From assembly GCF_937616625.2 (NCBI RefSeq), contig NC_065571.1, positions 11,162,501-11,226,500 of the forward strand: a stretch of 64,000 nucleotides of DNA. The letters are read 5' to 3'. The notes beneath the pieces are model-generated. The model saw only the letters and a list, made by a program, of their open reading frames with translations, did not search any database and was not told where the DNA came from. A program made the position numbers and the translations under genes. How positions within the stretch are numbered: the first letter of the stretch is position 1; each line of letters opens with the position of its first letter. The stretch comes from Mercurialis annua. Taxonomy: Eukaryota; Streptophyta; Magnoliopsida; Malpighiales; Euphorbiaceae. Positions 22,853 to 35,391 of the stretch are shown here, one piece after another.

Positions 22853-25800
22853 CAGTGGCGGAACGAGGGAGGGTCGAAGAGGGTCGGCCGACCCTCCCTC
22901 GCCGGAGAATACAAGGGACCGGTGCTATTCCATCACCGGTCCCCTTCATCTTCGACCCTCACCAGCAGATCGAAGATCTGCTGGTTCCTCCTTCAAACCA
23001 GTTGCAGCGGCGCTGCAACTAGATTTTTTTTTAGGTTTTTAATGGGCCGAACGACATGTCGTTCGGCCCATTTTTTTTTAATTTTTTTTAAATCCAAACG
23101 ACATGTCGTTTGGTACAAATCCAAACGACGTCGTTTGGATTAAACACTGAAACAGAAACAGACAGAGGTGCGGTCTGTTTCTGTTTCGAAATTACACCAA
23201 TATTTGCACAAATTTCATAATCAACCCCTTCTTTTCTTCACTTCTTCTCTTTTTTTATAAACCCTAATTATTAAATTGAATCTCTTTCACCCAATTAATC
23301 ACTCTATACCACTTAATTCTTGAAACCCATCATTAATTTTACCCAACAATCAAAGGTATTGTGATTTTAACCTAATTTTTTATATTCTTTATAATTAATT
23401 TAATTTTTTATATTATCTAACATTAATCTTAAATTATATCTTTTTAGGTTATATAAATTGATCTAGCAATGTCAAGTAGTGGTTTTGACAAAACTTCAAC
23501 AAGTAAGTTCTTTGTAATTATTATTTATTTTTAGTATTAATTGTTTATTTAAATTGGTGTGTTGATGATGAATTGTGGATAAATTAATTTTTTGTATGTT
23601 AATTGTTATATAAATGGATTAATTTGGTTGCCTTTTTGTGTTTATATTTTGTATTAGTGAATTGATGAATCAAAATTGATTACATAGTTAACTTGATGAA
23701 TTAGACAATAAAATTGATAGATTTTTTTGTTAATTTTATAAGGTAAATCAAGAAATACAAACATATTGAATTTTTTCAAGCCTAGAAATCTTGATTCGAG
23801 TACCCCTTCATCTTCTGAGGCGACTAGTATTCCACTAAAGAGAAGTCGTGTGGAATTTAATCCCAATGAACTTATTGTTGATCCTGGACTTCGACTGTGT
23901 ATTAATGATTATGATGTGGGAATTAGAGATCAAGTTAGAAGAGAATATTTATTAAAGGGTCCGTGTCAACCATATGGTCATAATTTTCCAAAAAAAAAAC
24001 AAGCGACAGAAATGAGAAGCTTTTTAGAGGCATGGTTCAAAAAGTTTCCTTGGTTGGAGTATAGTGTAGAGAAAGATGCTGCATTTTGTTTGTATTGTTA
24101 CCTGTTTGCAAGTCCAGGTTCAAAGAGTCATGACGCTTTTACAAGGAAAGGATTTAACAATTGGAAAAAGGCAACGGAAAATTTTAATGACCATGTTGGT
24201 GCAGTAAGCAGTGTTCATAATGACGCAAGACGTCACTGTGAGGTTTTTCAGAATCAACGTCAAAGCATTTCCCATGTTTTGACTACTCAAGGTCGTGAAA
24301 CAGAAAATGCTTACCGAACTCGTTTGACAGCAGTGTTAGAAGTTGTTCGCATTCTTCTTTGGCAAGGTTTAGCATTTCGTGGTCATGATGAGACTCTTGA
24401 CTCTTTACAAAGGGGGAATTTTCTTGAGATAGTGTCATGGTATGCCAAGATGGATGAAAAAGTTAGGAATGTCATCGGTGGTAATGCTCCTGGGAATAAC
24501 CAAATGACATCTCCCAAAATTCAAAAAGAATTAGTTAGTTCTTGTGCCTCACAAGTAACATTAGCTATTCTTAGTGAACTTGGAGATAGAAAATTCTCCT
24601 TACTAGTGGACGAGGCTCGGGATTGTTCTGTAAAAGAACAAATGGCAGTTATGTTAAGGTTTGTGAATAAGAAGGGTGAAATAATCGAAAGGTTTCTTGC
24701 CATTGAGCATGTTAGTGACACTTCATCACGTTCTTTAAAAGCGGCTGTGGATATGTTATTTGCTCGACATAATTTATCTATTTCTAGATTGCGAGGTCAA
24801 GCATATGATGGAGCATCCAACATGAGGGGAGAGTTTAATGGGCTGAAGGCACTTATTCAACGAGAAAATCCTTTTGCTTTCTATGTCCATTGTTTTGCCC
24901 ATCAACTGCAGTTGGTGGTTGTTGCTATTGCAAAACATATTCCAGTTGTTGCTGAGTTTTTTACTAACATCAGTATGATTGTTAATACTGCTGGTGCTTC
25001 TTGCAAAAGAAGAGATGAATTAAACAAACATAGTGATGCTGATATTTTTGAGAAATTAGAGAGCGGTGAGCTTACTACAGGAAAAGGGCTTAATCAACAG
25101 ACTAATCTTGCAAGACCGGGTGATACTCGTTGGGGCTCACATCATGTCACTTTAGCCCGTTTGTTATCTATGTGGAATTCAGCCTTATATGTGCTTGAAA
25201 GAGTTTATGAAGATGGAACTGAACCAGAGCCGAGGGGCAAAGCAAGTGCCTTGATTAAACTGATGGAAGACTTCCACTTTGTATTTATTCTACATCTTAT
25301 GCTTAAATTATTGGGTATAACAAATGCATTGTCGCTTGCCTTGCAACAGAAAGATCAGAATATTATTACTGCGATGAACTTGATAGAAGTTTTGAAAGTA
25401 AAGCTACAAAACTTGAGAGACAGTGGATGGGATGCTTTGTTACATGAAGTCACCATGTTTTGTAACAAGCATGGCATTGTGGTGCCTGATATGGAAGATC
25501 AGTTTCTTATTCCAGGACGGTCTCGGCGTGCTAGGCACTTGGTAACTTGTTATCATCATCATCATAATGAAGTTTTTCTTCCTGTGATTGATTTACTTAC
25601 TGTTGAGATGAATAATAGGTTTTCTGAATCTAGCACTGCATTATTAAGGTACATCTCATGTCTTGATCCAAGAGACTCGTTTTCGAAATTTGATCAACAT
25701 AGTTTGATTTGTCTTGCTGAACTCTATTCTGATGATTTCTCTGCTATTGACTTGCAATTTTTGAGAAATGATCTAGATACATACATTTCTGAAGTAAGGC

Positions 25801-26286
25801 AAAGTTCTGATTTTACTAGTTGTGAAGATCTTTCTATCCTTGCAATCAAGATGGTTCAAACTGGTAGACATTTAGTGTTCCCATTGGTTTATCGTTTGAT
25901 TGAGTTGGCTTTGATCTTACCGGTAGCTACGGCATCTGTCGAGAGAGCTTTTTCTGCAATGAACCACATCAAGTCAGATTTACGGAACAGCATGGCAGAT
26001 GAGTGGTTGAATGATTTGATGATATGCTTCATTGAGAGGACGATATTTGCTACCATCGATAATGAAGATATTTTACAGCATTTTCAAAACAAAGAAAACC
26101 GGCGAATTCAACTTCCACCTCTTGCCCTTTCTAATTCTTAGTGTTTTTTTTGTTTTTTTTATGTTATTTATTATTTATCAACTCTAAATTAATACTTTTG
26201 TTTAATTAAATTTTTTATTTAATGTACTTCTATATTTAAATGTGAAATTCCGACCCCCCTAATTTACCCTCCTGGTTCCGCCACTG
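22853..26286 (+). mobile_element. Complete hAT transposon
   Basis: The terminal inverted repeats are cagtggcggaacgagg on the left and the complement of cctggttccgccactg on the right. An exact 8-bp target duplication, cctataat, lies at 22845-22852 and 26287-26294, as expected for hAT. Subterminal palindromes occur in the first 150 bases (ggtcggccgacc; accggtgctattccatcaccggt; agcagatcgaagatctgct). The element is 3434 bp and encodes one uninterrupted transposase gene (23469-26141), so it looks autonomous. Confidence 0.92.
23469..26141 (+). CDS. hAT transposase (TTF-type zinc finger, DUF4371 family)
   Basis: A two-exon gene: exon 1 23469-23502 (MSSSGFDKTST, splitting a Ser codon at donor gtaagt) and exon 2 23743-26141, giving about 810 residues, a usual length for this family. 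Order: short N-terminal tail, TTF/BED-like zinc finger region (about 85-140, with CLYCYLF), DUF4371/RNase H-like catalytic region (about 200-470, with LVDEARDCS near the first acidic position, AYDGASNM and HCFAHQLQLVV), and C-terminal hAT dimerisation domain (about 735-795, LPVATASVERAFSAMNHIKS). In plants such proteins are often annotated zinc finger MYM-type protein 1-like. It would bind the element ends and cut and paste DNA in the nucleus. No frameshift or stop is visible. Confidence 0.9.
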
Positions 26287-26294
26287 CCTATAAT

Positions 26295-27044
26295 TACTGT
26301 ACAACTATGTCAACTCATGTCGGTCATGAAATAGTTTATTTTGTTTTTTCTAACTTAACAAACGGGAAATGTATGAGCTAACTTCTCCTTGATGAAATAA
26401 TGATTAACTTGAACATGTTCATGGGAATTTTTTAATCTGAAATCATCAAAACATAACAACTAGATTGCCTATTAATTAATTCCTAAATCCTTAAAAAAAT
26501 CTTAAACCATAACAACTAGATTGCCTTCCACATACCTAAAGTATCTAGATGTGGATTATTAAGTTGTTTAATCCCCTACCCAATCCACATCCTTAACACA
26601 TAAAACTATATGATATACAACGGTACATAATTAAAAAAATTTAATGTTTGATTAATATGTGTATAGTTTTACTAAAGATGGCTGCCAATTTGTTTTTTAA
26701 TTAGTGTATTGTTGGGCCAGCTTCGTACTCATCCTTAAATAAGTATGGAAAATCTCAAATCTGAGATCTTCATGTTTTTGTCCATCAAAAGTCTTCCTCC
26801 AGTATGTTTGAATTATCCTCTAACAGTACTTTTATTTATAAGTTAATTTTAAACAAAAATTTCTTTAATACTCTTTATGTTTGGTTATTGAGAACATAAA
26901 CAAATTAAATAAAAATATAAAATATTGTGTTTGTAATAATTGCAAATTATATAGACAATTATTTTCGTAACTTAATTTAGTACAATTTGAAAGGCCGGCA
27001 ATATTTCTAACCAACTTGAAAAGTTTTTGACTTAGTTGACTTAA
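26295..27044. other. Unannotated AT-rich intergenic DNA
   Basis: A short direct repeat (aacaactagattgcct, about 26456 and 26511) is the only structure I see. No gene. Confidence 0.35.
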
Positions 27045-27453
27045 CAGGGCTGAGCATTTGTTCAGTCAAAACCGAACCAACACCCCCTTAACCAAATTAA
27101 CCATTCACCGAATAGCAAGCATCGAACCAGCCGGATAAGAATTTTTACCTGAAAACCAAACCAACCGAATAAGATAGGAAAATAATTTCAAAACCAAATC
27201 GGCTAAATAGATCAGTTAATTTGGTCGGTTCGGTTAAAACCGACAAAATTATGTGAAAAAATTCTAAAACAAATTTGGTTAATTCGGCCTGTTTGATTAA
27301 TTTAGATAATATAAAATTCAAACCGAACCGATAACCGAATAACCAAACTTTTATATGCAAAAACCGAACTAATCTTTTTAACCAAACCGAACCGACTGTA
27401 ATTCATCTGTTCGGTCAGTTAATTCGGTCAACCAGTTATTTTGCTCACCCCTG
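27045..27453. mobile_element. hAT-type MITE with degenerate accgaacc repeats
   Basis: Ends cagggctgagca and tgctcacccctg form a 12-bp imperfect inverted repeat of the hAT type. The interior is a run of degenerate ccgaacc/ggttcggt words on both strands. The 8-bp flanks (tgacttaa, gtttacta) match poorly, so the copy is old or the ends are a base or two off. Similar ggttcggtt-rich DNA occurs at 1-80, 5995-6150 and 37640-37690. Confidence 0.55.
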
Positions 27454-27554
27454 GTTTACTAACAACAATAATAAACAAATAGACTAAAATATTAATGAAA
27501 ACAAAAGCAAAACTATATCGTTTGATTTTCAAATAAGAGAGATTATAAATTATA

Positions 27555-27924
27555 GGGTTAATTCCTAAAAAAATCACGAACTTTACACGAAATTTCATTT
27601 TAATCATGAACTTTAAAAGTTGTCATTTAAAGGCACGAACTTTCATTTTGTTTCAAATCTATCGCCAAAGTAAAATTCGGTGTATTTTATCGAACCAAAA
27701 ATTTCTAATCCTATATACTCTAACTAAAACATAATAAGATTTAATGTCGATTTATAATTTGAGTCTTTCATTAATGGTTTATTGAAGAATTTAGTCAACA
27801 AAAATACACTGAAATGATAGATTTGAAACAAAATGAAAGTTCGTGTCTTTAAATGGCAACTTTTAAAGGTCATGATTAAAATGAAACTTCGTGTAAAGTT
27901 CGTGATTTTTTTAGGAATTAACCC
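27555..27924. mobile_element. Mutator-type MITE
   Basis: A 370-bp foldback with nearly perfect long arms: gggttaattcctaaaaaaat at the left pairs with attttttt-aggaattaaccc at the right, continuing through cacgaactttacacgaaa. An exact 9-bp duplication, taaattata, lies at 27546-27554 and 27925-27933. No coding content. Confidence 0.85.
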
Positions 27925-28111
27925 TAAATTATACTAATATATATAGGGCTTGAAAAATATCTGCTCAAAAATTAAGGCAAAGAATATTTTACTTTGCGCT
28001 TTTTATTTTCAAATACAATTTTATGAAATTTCTATGTTAATGAAAGTGCGGAAGTGTGGTGCACTCGGAAGGATCAAGTAAAACTGTTTTTGAAATTACA
28101 AGTATTAAGTA

Positions 28112-28408
28112 CTCCCTCCGTCCCACTCTAATTGACAAAATAACTATATTTCAATAACCAAGACAAGTTAATAAATGACATAGAAAATTATTTATATACC
28201 CTTTTATTGATAATGGAGCTAATTAATGCTATTAGTATATATTAGTCAAATTTTCATTAAATACTCACCATTTTCCATAAAAGACATGGTTTTAAATGAG
28301 GGTAAAGATGGAAAATTAAAGAATAAAATTATAGTTATGTTAGTTTTGTCAATTAGAATGGGACACCAAAAATTCCATATTTTGCCAATTAGAGTGGGAC
28401 GGAGGGAG
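28112..28408. mobile_element. Stowaway-type (Tc1/mariner) MITE
   Basis: The ends ctccctccgtcccactctaa and ttagagtgggacggagggag are the hallmark of plant Stowaway elements, and the element is flanked by TA on both sides (28110-28111, 28409-28410). The length is 297 bp with no open frame. It sits about 290 bases upstream of the start codon of kinase copy 3, where it could touch the promoter. Confidence 0.92.
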
Positions 28409-28697
28409 TAAAAGAATAGAAGGATTTTATAAAACTGTTTTTGTTTTTGAAAGTACAAAGATTAAGTAAAGAAACAAAAACGCATAGGGATAAAATTAAA
28501 AAAAATGGAAAGTATAGAAACTTTATACGATATGTTAAGCTAAAGTAATTCTCATTTCAAAAAAAAAAAAGCTAAAGTAATTCTGAAATAGTTTGAAAAA
28601 TGTGCGTTCATCGTGCAGCATGTTCAAAGGTAAATTATAAATATGCAACTAAATAATTATGCAATAAATACGTTGACTAAATGAGAAATGGAACTTC

Positions 28698-31600
28698 ATG
28701 AAAATGGAAATCTCATCTTTTCTTCTCTTCCTCTTCTCACTCATCTCCATCTTCATAACATCAAAAGCCATTGACACAATCTCTGCAACTCAATCTATTA
28801 GAAATGGTGGTGAGACTATAGTTTCAGCTGGTGGCGCCTTTGAGTTGGGATTTATCAGCATTAATTCTAATACATATTTGGCTGTTTGGTTCAAGAAAAT
28901 ATCTCATGGAACTGTAATCTGGGTTGCTAATAGAGAAACTCCACTCTCCAATTCATCAGGAATTTTGGAATTTAATAGCAGAGGAAATCTTATTCTTCTG
29001 AATCAAGAAAACTTGACCATATGGTCTACTAATACATCAAGAACTGTGCAGAATCCGGTCGCGCAGCTTCTTGATTCAGGAAATTTCGTTATTCGAAACG
29101 AAAACGATGTCAACCCGGAAAATTACTTGTGGCAAAGTTTTCATCATCCTGACAAAACATTTATGCCTGGAATGAAAATCGGAAGACTGGCAGGAGGCCG
29201 TGATGTTCGTTTATCGTCATGGAAGAGCGAAGATGATCCTTCTAAAGGTGAATTCACTTTTCATCTGGATTCCTCCCGTGTTCAGACTGTGATCGACAAG
29301 AATTCAGTTACCACGGCTCGGTCAGGACCTTGGAATGGTATCGGCCAGAGTGGGTTACCATTCATAAGACCAAATCCAATTTTCAATTTTTCGTTTATTG
29401 TCGGTGAAAACGGAAGTTACTATACTTTCGAGCTTATCGACAAATCTGTTTTTACAAGAAATATTCTGACAGAGAATGGTATATTGAATCGGTATGCATG
29501 GATAGATCGGACCCAGCAGTGGCAGCATATCTCGTCTGCACCGGCAGATAATTGTGACACCTATGATCTGTGTGGTGCTCATGGCAGTTGTGACATAACC
29601 AAAACGCCTGTGTGTTCGTGCTTGAATAAATTTGTGCCAAAATTAAAAAATACTTGGAATGCAGCAGATTGGACAGGCGGATGTGTTCGAAGGACGCCAT
29701 TGGATTGCGAGAAAGGTGACGGGTTTGTTAAGTATCCGAATGTTAAATTGCCTGATTTTTACTCAATTGTTTCAAGCTTGACGTTGAAGGAATGTGAGGT
29801 GATGTGCTTGAAAAATTGTTCTTGTATGGCTTATGCCAGTTCGGACCTCAGAAATGGAAGAGGCTGCTTCTTTTGGTTCGGACAACTTATCGACATCAAA
29901 CAATTCAACGAAGATGGCGGGCAAGATCTTTACATTAGGTTGGCTTCTTCAGAATTAGGTAAACTTACAAATTTACAATGAAGATTGCATTATTAGATTC
30001 TTTTTTGTCAAGAAATTTAACGAGTCCTATATTTGGGCGTTTTATTTCTATCTCTAAAAACGCTTCTGAAGCTTCTGTTACTTGATTGACTTGAGGCATT
30101 TCTGGTTGTAGATACGAGATCCAGGCGTAGGATTATTGCAGGGACCGTAGCAGGCTTGGCATCAGTTCTACTTATCGCTATTTTGTGTATAGGTTTACGC
30201 ATAAGGAATAAAAAGAGAAAACAGAAGCAAAATGCACATGGTATGCATGCCGATTACTGATACACATGATTTATGATAAAGATCAACCTATAATTTTATT
30301 TCTAATTCTCCTCACAATTTTACAGGAAAATGGGAAAATGATCTAGACCTTCCCCATTTTGATATAAGCATAATATCAAAAGCTACCAATAACTTCTCAT
30401 TCGACAATAGGCTCGGAGAGGGCGGCTTTGGGCCCGTCTACAAGGTAATAGATTTCGATATATGTTTCTAATAATGTTGCACGAAAACAAAAAAAGGTTT
30501 TAAGGGAAATGCACATTTCCAAAATTGAAACAAAAACCTGAAATGTAGTACTTAATTGCCACTCTCTCTAATTGCAGGGCACGCTTGAAGATGGGCAAGA
30601 AGTTGCTGTTAAGAGGCTGTCGACAGAATCTAGACAAGGGCTTGACGAGTTCATGAACGAAGTTAAATGCATTGCCAAACTTCAGCATAGAAACCTGGTC
30701 AAGCTAATCGGATACTGCGTTGACCTTGATGAAAAGTTGTTGATCTATGAATACATGCCTCATAAAAGCCTTGACTGCTACATTTTTGGTCAGAGTCTCT
30801 AAACCTAAATTTATGTTAAAGTGCTACCAATTATCATAAGGAAATTGTAGATTTTTGGCTCCCTGTTGAGCTGTAGAATAAAACTTTGGTACCACTACTT
30901 TTTTTTAGTCCTATGGCGAATTAATTTTTTCGTGTAAATTTGACAGATGAAGACCGAAGAAAGCTACTGGATTGGAAAATGAGGTTACAAATTATCAATG
31001 GCATTTCACGGGGACTTCTATATCTTCATCAAGATTCTAGATTAAGAATTATTCATAGAGATCTTAAATTAAGCAACATTTTACTAGATAATGAGATGAA
31101 CCCAAAAATCTCGGATTTCGGCATGGCTAGAAGTTTTTGGGATAATGAAACTGCAGCAAATACAAAACGAGTAGTTGGAACATAGTAAGTTTATTCTGCT
31201 TTCCAAAAACTAGAACTTATATTTTTTGAAAAATAATATTTATTCATGTTATTGTTTTATTTGCAGTGGTTACATGTCACCAGAGTATATTATTGACGGA
31301 TTATTCTCCGTAAAATCTGATGTATTTAGCTTTGGCGTGTTGCTGTTGGAGATCATCAGTGGGGAGAGAAACAGAGGATTTACTCATTCAGACCATCAAC
31401 TTAACCTTCTTGGACATGTATGCTTTATATAACTACTTGAAATCTTCATTCTACTAATTATATTGCCATCTTAAAAATAAATTAAACTATTTTTATTAAT
31501 ACAATAGAAATAAACTATACTTATCCGTATCGATTAATCTGCAGGCATGGAGGGTGTTCATGGAAGGGAGATATACAAAGTTTATAGATGAATTAATTGC

Positions 31601-31829
31601 GGAATCTTGCAATTTATCACAAGTACTAAGAACAATTCATGTTGGTCTATTATGTGTTCAACACGATCCAGATGATAGACCAAGCATGTCATCTGTGGTT
31701 TTAATGTTGAGCAGTGAAGGTCCATTGCCTGAGCCTAAAGAACCCGGATTTTTCACTGAAAGAAAATTGTCTGAACAAAAATCATGTTCTGTGAATGGAC
31801 TCACAATTTCAGCAATTGATGTAAGATGA
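28698..31829 (+). CDS. G-type lectin S-receptor-like Ser/Thr kinase, copy 3 (intact)
   Basis: Exons as placed: 28698-29958, 30112-30240, 30326-30444, 30578-30788, 30947-31184, 31267-31417 and 31545-31829, in phase, giving about 797 residues. The first ATG (28698) opens a signal peptide ([19 protein letters not shown]), and a second ATG lies two codons on. Domains: lectin, S-locus glycoprotein, EGF-like ([13 protein letters not shown]), PAN ([11 protein letters not shown]), transmembrane helix in exon 2, then a kinase with [32 protein letters not shown] and GYMSPEY. It keeps the seven-exon layout that copy 2 shares and copy 1 has lost. The C-terminal tail is about 7 residues shorter than in copies 1 and 2. 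It is probably a plasma-membrane receptor with unknown ligand. Confidence 0.87.
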
Positions 31830-32006
31830 AAGTTGTATTTATGTTCATAACCCCTTCAGTGATTCAATTAATATTAAAATTCATTTGTTACAAGGCAGAG
31901 GATTTCTGTTTAATACAATAGAATTATAATTTAACACTGCATTATGGATGCTCTTATTGCTCGTTCTTGATTTATGACTCTCTAACCTCAGCCTTTTTGT
32001 TGCTAG

Positions 32007-33690
32007 TGAGGTAGTATGAATGTTGGCAAATAATCGCAAGTGTACGATATCGCGCAAGTAATATAACTTGGAAGACCAAGTATCGATCCCACAAGGAACA
32101 ATGAACTAAACAACTAAGTTCTAATATTCTTTAATTGGCTAGTAGGAAAATAAATGGATTTGTGTAAACTAATTATAATCTAAGTGAATTTAACTCAAGT
32201 AATTAGACTAAAAATCTGAAATCAAACAAATAAATTGAAGAATAAACAATAATGGTAAAAAGCTCAAGAATTGATAATTCCAAATAAACTAGTAGAAGAA
32301 TGGATCAAAATTTATCTAGTGATTTTATTGTGAATCGAGCTATTCTAATGCACCGAATCCCGCTCTCTCAAGCCTCAAAGATTCAAATAAAATCACAACC
32401 TAATTAGCTAATCAATTATTAACTTGCTCTCACAATATTAAAACTGAATTAAATAACTAAATTGTAATTATGAAGCAAACTCAACGACTACCTAAATTCC
32501 AACCCGCTCTCACGGTGTTTTCCTCTAAGTTTTTAATTACCTATGTCTATCTAATTAACAATCTCTCAATTAGTTAATTAAACACAAAATCATGAACTAA
32601 GTGATCAAATTAATTCAAGCATTAATCTTAGTAATTAAAACACAATTTTACTCACTTAATAAATCCTAATCCAATTCGAAAACTAGTCTAAGTGTTCATA
32701 TCAATCCCCGAACAAAGGATTTAGTTACACATGCTTAAGCTTAAATTAAACAAAGAAGAAGATGAAGAATTAAACATAATTAGAACAATAAATACCGGAG
32801 TTGTCAATTTCGGAAGAATCGTCTAGATTAAACTTGAAATCTTCACAATCGTTCTTTGCAGAAACTAATAATAAACTACTTATAAACTGCTGAGAAATAG
32901 AAGCTAAAACGCTATTTTAAGAGAATGAAACTAAAACTAATGTAATCTAAATTATTCTACGTATTAAATTGAGTCTAGTACAAGGTCTTTATATAGTAGG
33001 AGAAGTTCCGGAGTCTTCTAATTCGTATTGCAAATTGATTTGTAATAGGAGTTGGAATTGTGAGTTGAAGAAGAATTTCAGTCCAAATCAAATCCTGAAG
33101 CACGCGTGTTTTACTCTTGTTCCGTTCGGGAAGCCTTTGGTTCCGTTCGTGACATGCCTAATTTTCCTCTTTTCCGAACGGAACAACCCCTTCACGTTCG
33201 AAAAACTCGTTGGCCGAAAGCTTTTGATATCAGATTCCTTCTTGAGTCCCGAACGGGACAAGGCTTTTCCGTTCGGGACTCATGCTCATTCTGCATGTCT
33301 TCCGTTCGGAACTCATCTTTTTCGAACGGAACAATCCTCAATCTCGTTCGTAACTTCAATTCCTTCGTCCGCAAGCTACGCTTTTCACTCGTACACGCAA
33401 TCCACCATAATTTTGCCCCAAATAGTCGGTTTTCACCTAATTTCCACTGAAATACTAACAAACACTATTAAACGTAAAAACGCCAAATAATGTATAAAAA
33501 CAATACTACACATAATAAAAACCGACTAAAATCGACCCTAAATATAGGAGTAAAATACTCCTATCAATGAACACTTGGCGTTTCGGACACAAAACTTCAT
33601 TCTTGACATAAGAAACCTTAAAGTAGCCCCATCTCGTGGTATCCGCGTCCAAGTGTTCCATTTCCCGTGTATGTGTCTGTTCTACCTCGA
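32007..33690. mobile_element. Small MITE split by a solo LTR
   Basis: Left piece 32007-32020 (gtgaggtagtatga) and right piece 33572-33690 (cacttggcgtttcggacac to tgtctgttctacctcg) together match the MITE at 5583-5753 downstream of kinase copy 1. Both begin about 150-180 bases past a kinase stop codon. The LTR at 32021-33566 inserted within it. Confidence 0.5.
32021..33566. mobile_element. Solo LTR, 1546 bp
   Basis: The block starts TGTTGGCAAATAATCG and ends ATACTCCTATCA (canonical TG...CA), and is flanked by an exact 5-bp duplication, atgaa (32016-32020 and 33567-33571). There is no gag-pol. A TATA-like motif (ctttatatagtagg) lies at about 32986-32999. The last third (about 33115-33370) contains many copies of ccgttcggg/cgaacggaa on both strands. 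It most likely arose by recombination between the LTRs of a full element. The superfamily is not decidable, although a long LTR favours Gypsy. Confidence 0.75.
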
Positions 33691-34249
33691 TTAAAACCCA
33701 AGCTTAAACACATAATGACATGTTATACATTATGGTATCAGATGACTGTTTCAGAAAAACAATTGTGTCATTATCAAACATAGTCTGCACTCTGCACAAT
33801 TGTAAAAGATAAGATTGATATAGGAGTATTTTAACAAAAGAACAAGGAAATTGATCTGAGTTGGTTTCAATGTTCTTGATCATTTCGGCATTATAAGGAC
33901 ACCAGAAATTCTTTAAGAGTTCATGTAACATTCAGTGAATTCCGAAAACGACAATGGCCTTGCTGCTAATGCTCACCTAGTGTTTGATGCTTTATCGCTG
34001 TAAGCTGTAACAAACTACAAATTGACCTCAAAACTTCCCAGCCTAAATTGTGTGAGGAGCTTTGAACATGTTGAAGGCAACTATATATGCTTTACACATA
34101 TACAGTCCAGGTTATTTGGTTGAAAAAGCTGTACCTGTTTTTTACAATTACAATCCAATTTTTAGTATTGAATCACTCAACACTTGCGATTTCTAAAGTC
34201 TTTTTTTCCATACAAAGAAGCAATCGCTTGTGCATACATTTGTTTATTT
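33691..34249. other. Unannotated intergenic DNA
   Basis: No gene with splice support. A - strand open stretch at 33704-33931 has no recognised domain. Confidence 0.35.
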
Positions 34250-35180
34250 GGGATAACTAAACATTTGGTGTACCAACTTTTTAAAATATGACAATTTGGT
34301 GTCTAAACAAAATTTTATTACAAAGAGGTAAGTTAACTTGTTTGATAATTACAAGTTAGTGTTTATTACCGGTTTCTGACATAAAAGGTGACATGGAACA
34401 CGACGTGGCTCTAATTTACAGGGGACATTTATTGACATGGCATTATAATTATTATTATAATTTTATGAAGTCATTTGGACAATTAAAACGGGATTTAGTT
34501 TAGGGTTAGTAAGAAATTGAAGGGAATACTGTTTTGACGATACAAATGTCCATTCACAGCTACATCTTCACCGCAGCAACGTCTTCATCGCAACAGCATC
34601 ACCGCAGCAGTGTCTTGATCGCAACAGTGTCACCGCAGCAGTGTCTTCATCGCAACAGCGTCACCGCAGCAGCGTCTTCATCGCAGTAACAACAGCAACG
34701 AACAACAGCGAATAAGAGAATGGGGACTTCGATTGTGACAACAAGAAGAAGATGAGGACGAGCGGTGGGTTTGGGCGAAACAGAGATGGGTTGGGAATCT
34801 TGGGATGAGGGGCGGCGGTGGATTGTGGCAAGCTCAAACAAAATCTGTCAAACACTACGTTAGGTATTTTAGGTTTATGTTACAGAATGAAAAAAAATTA
34901 AGAAAGGTTCTTTAATTTTTATTTTAAAGTTAATTTTGTCCATTTCAAATTATTCAAACCCCTAAAATTCAAGTCATTTACGTTTTAATTAATATTGCCT
35001 ATGTGTAAATTGATAACTGCCCCATACCCCATGTCTTTAATGGCTACCGAAACAAAACCGGTAAAAACCACTAACTTGTAATTATTAAACAAGTTCACTT
35101 ACCTTTTTGTTATAAATTTTAATTTAGACACCAAATTGTCATATTTTAAAAAGTTCAGACACCAAAAGTTTAATAATCCC
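34250..35180. mobile_element. Mutator-like element, about 0.93 kb
   Basis: Long inverted ends: gggataactaaacatttggt on the left and the complement of aagtttaataatccc on the right. Pairing continues through atgacaatttggtgtctaaa and tttagacaccaaattgtcat, and through cttgtttgataattacaagt. Flanking 9-mers (tgtttattt, tttttaatt) match at 7 positions, consistent with a decayed 9-bp duplication. The middle carries a CAG-rich minisatellite (34566-34690) and coding-like GC-richer DNA to about 34860, so it may have captured host sequence. Confidence 0.6.
34566..34690. repeat. 31-bp CAG-rich minisatellite
   Basis: About four copies of a 31-base unit (tcaccgcagcagtg plus tcttcatcgcaacagcg) with a few substitutions. 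The unit is not a multiple of three, so it does not encode a fixed peptide repeat. It lies inside the Mutator-like element. Confidence 0.8.
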
Positions 35181-35391
35181 TTTTTAATTTCTCCAATGAA
35201 TTAGCTTAACTATTAATTATACTGTTTGCAGACAGGAAATTAAGTATTATGAAAATAAGAGGATGCATTTCAGAAATTCGGAGTCAGAGTCAAAACCGTA
35301 AAATGTCATATATAATCAAAATTTGTTATAGGCAATAAGAATTTTAATGATGGTTGAGGTATTATATGCAAAGACTATACAGTTTCCCTCA

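Noticed and set aside
32969..33490. 173-codon protein gene
   Set aside because: Lies inside the solo LTR; the open frames on both strands follow from the ccgttcggg repeats.
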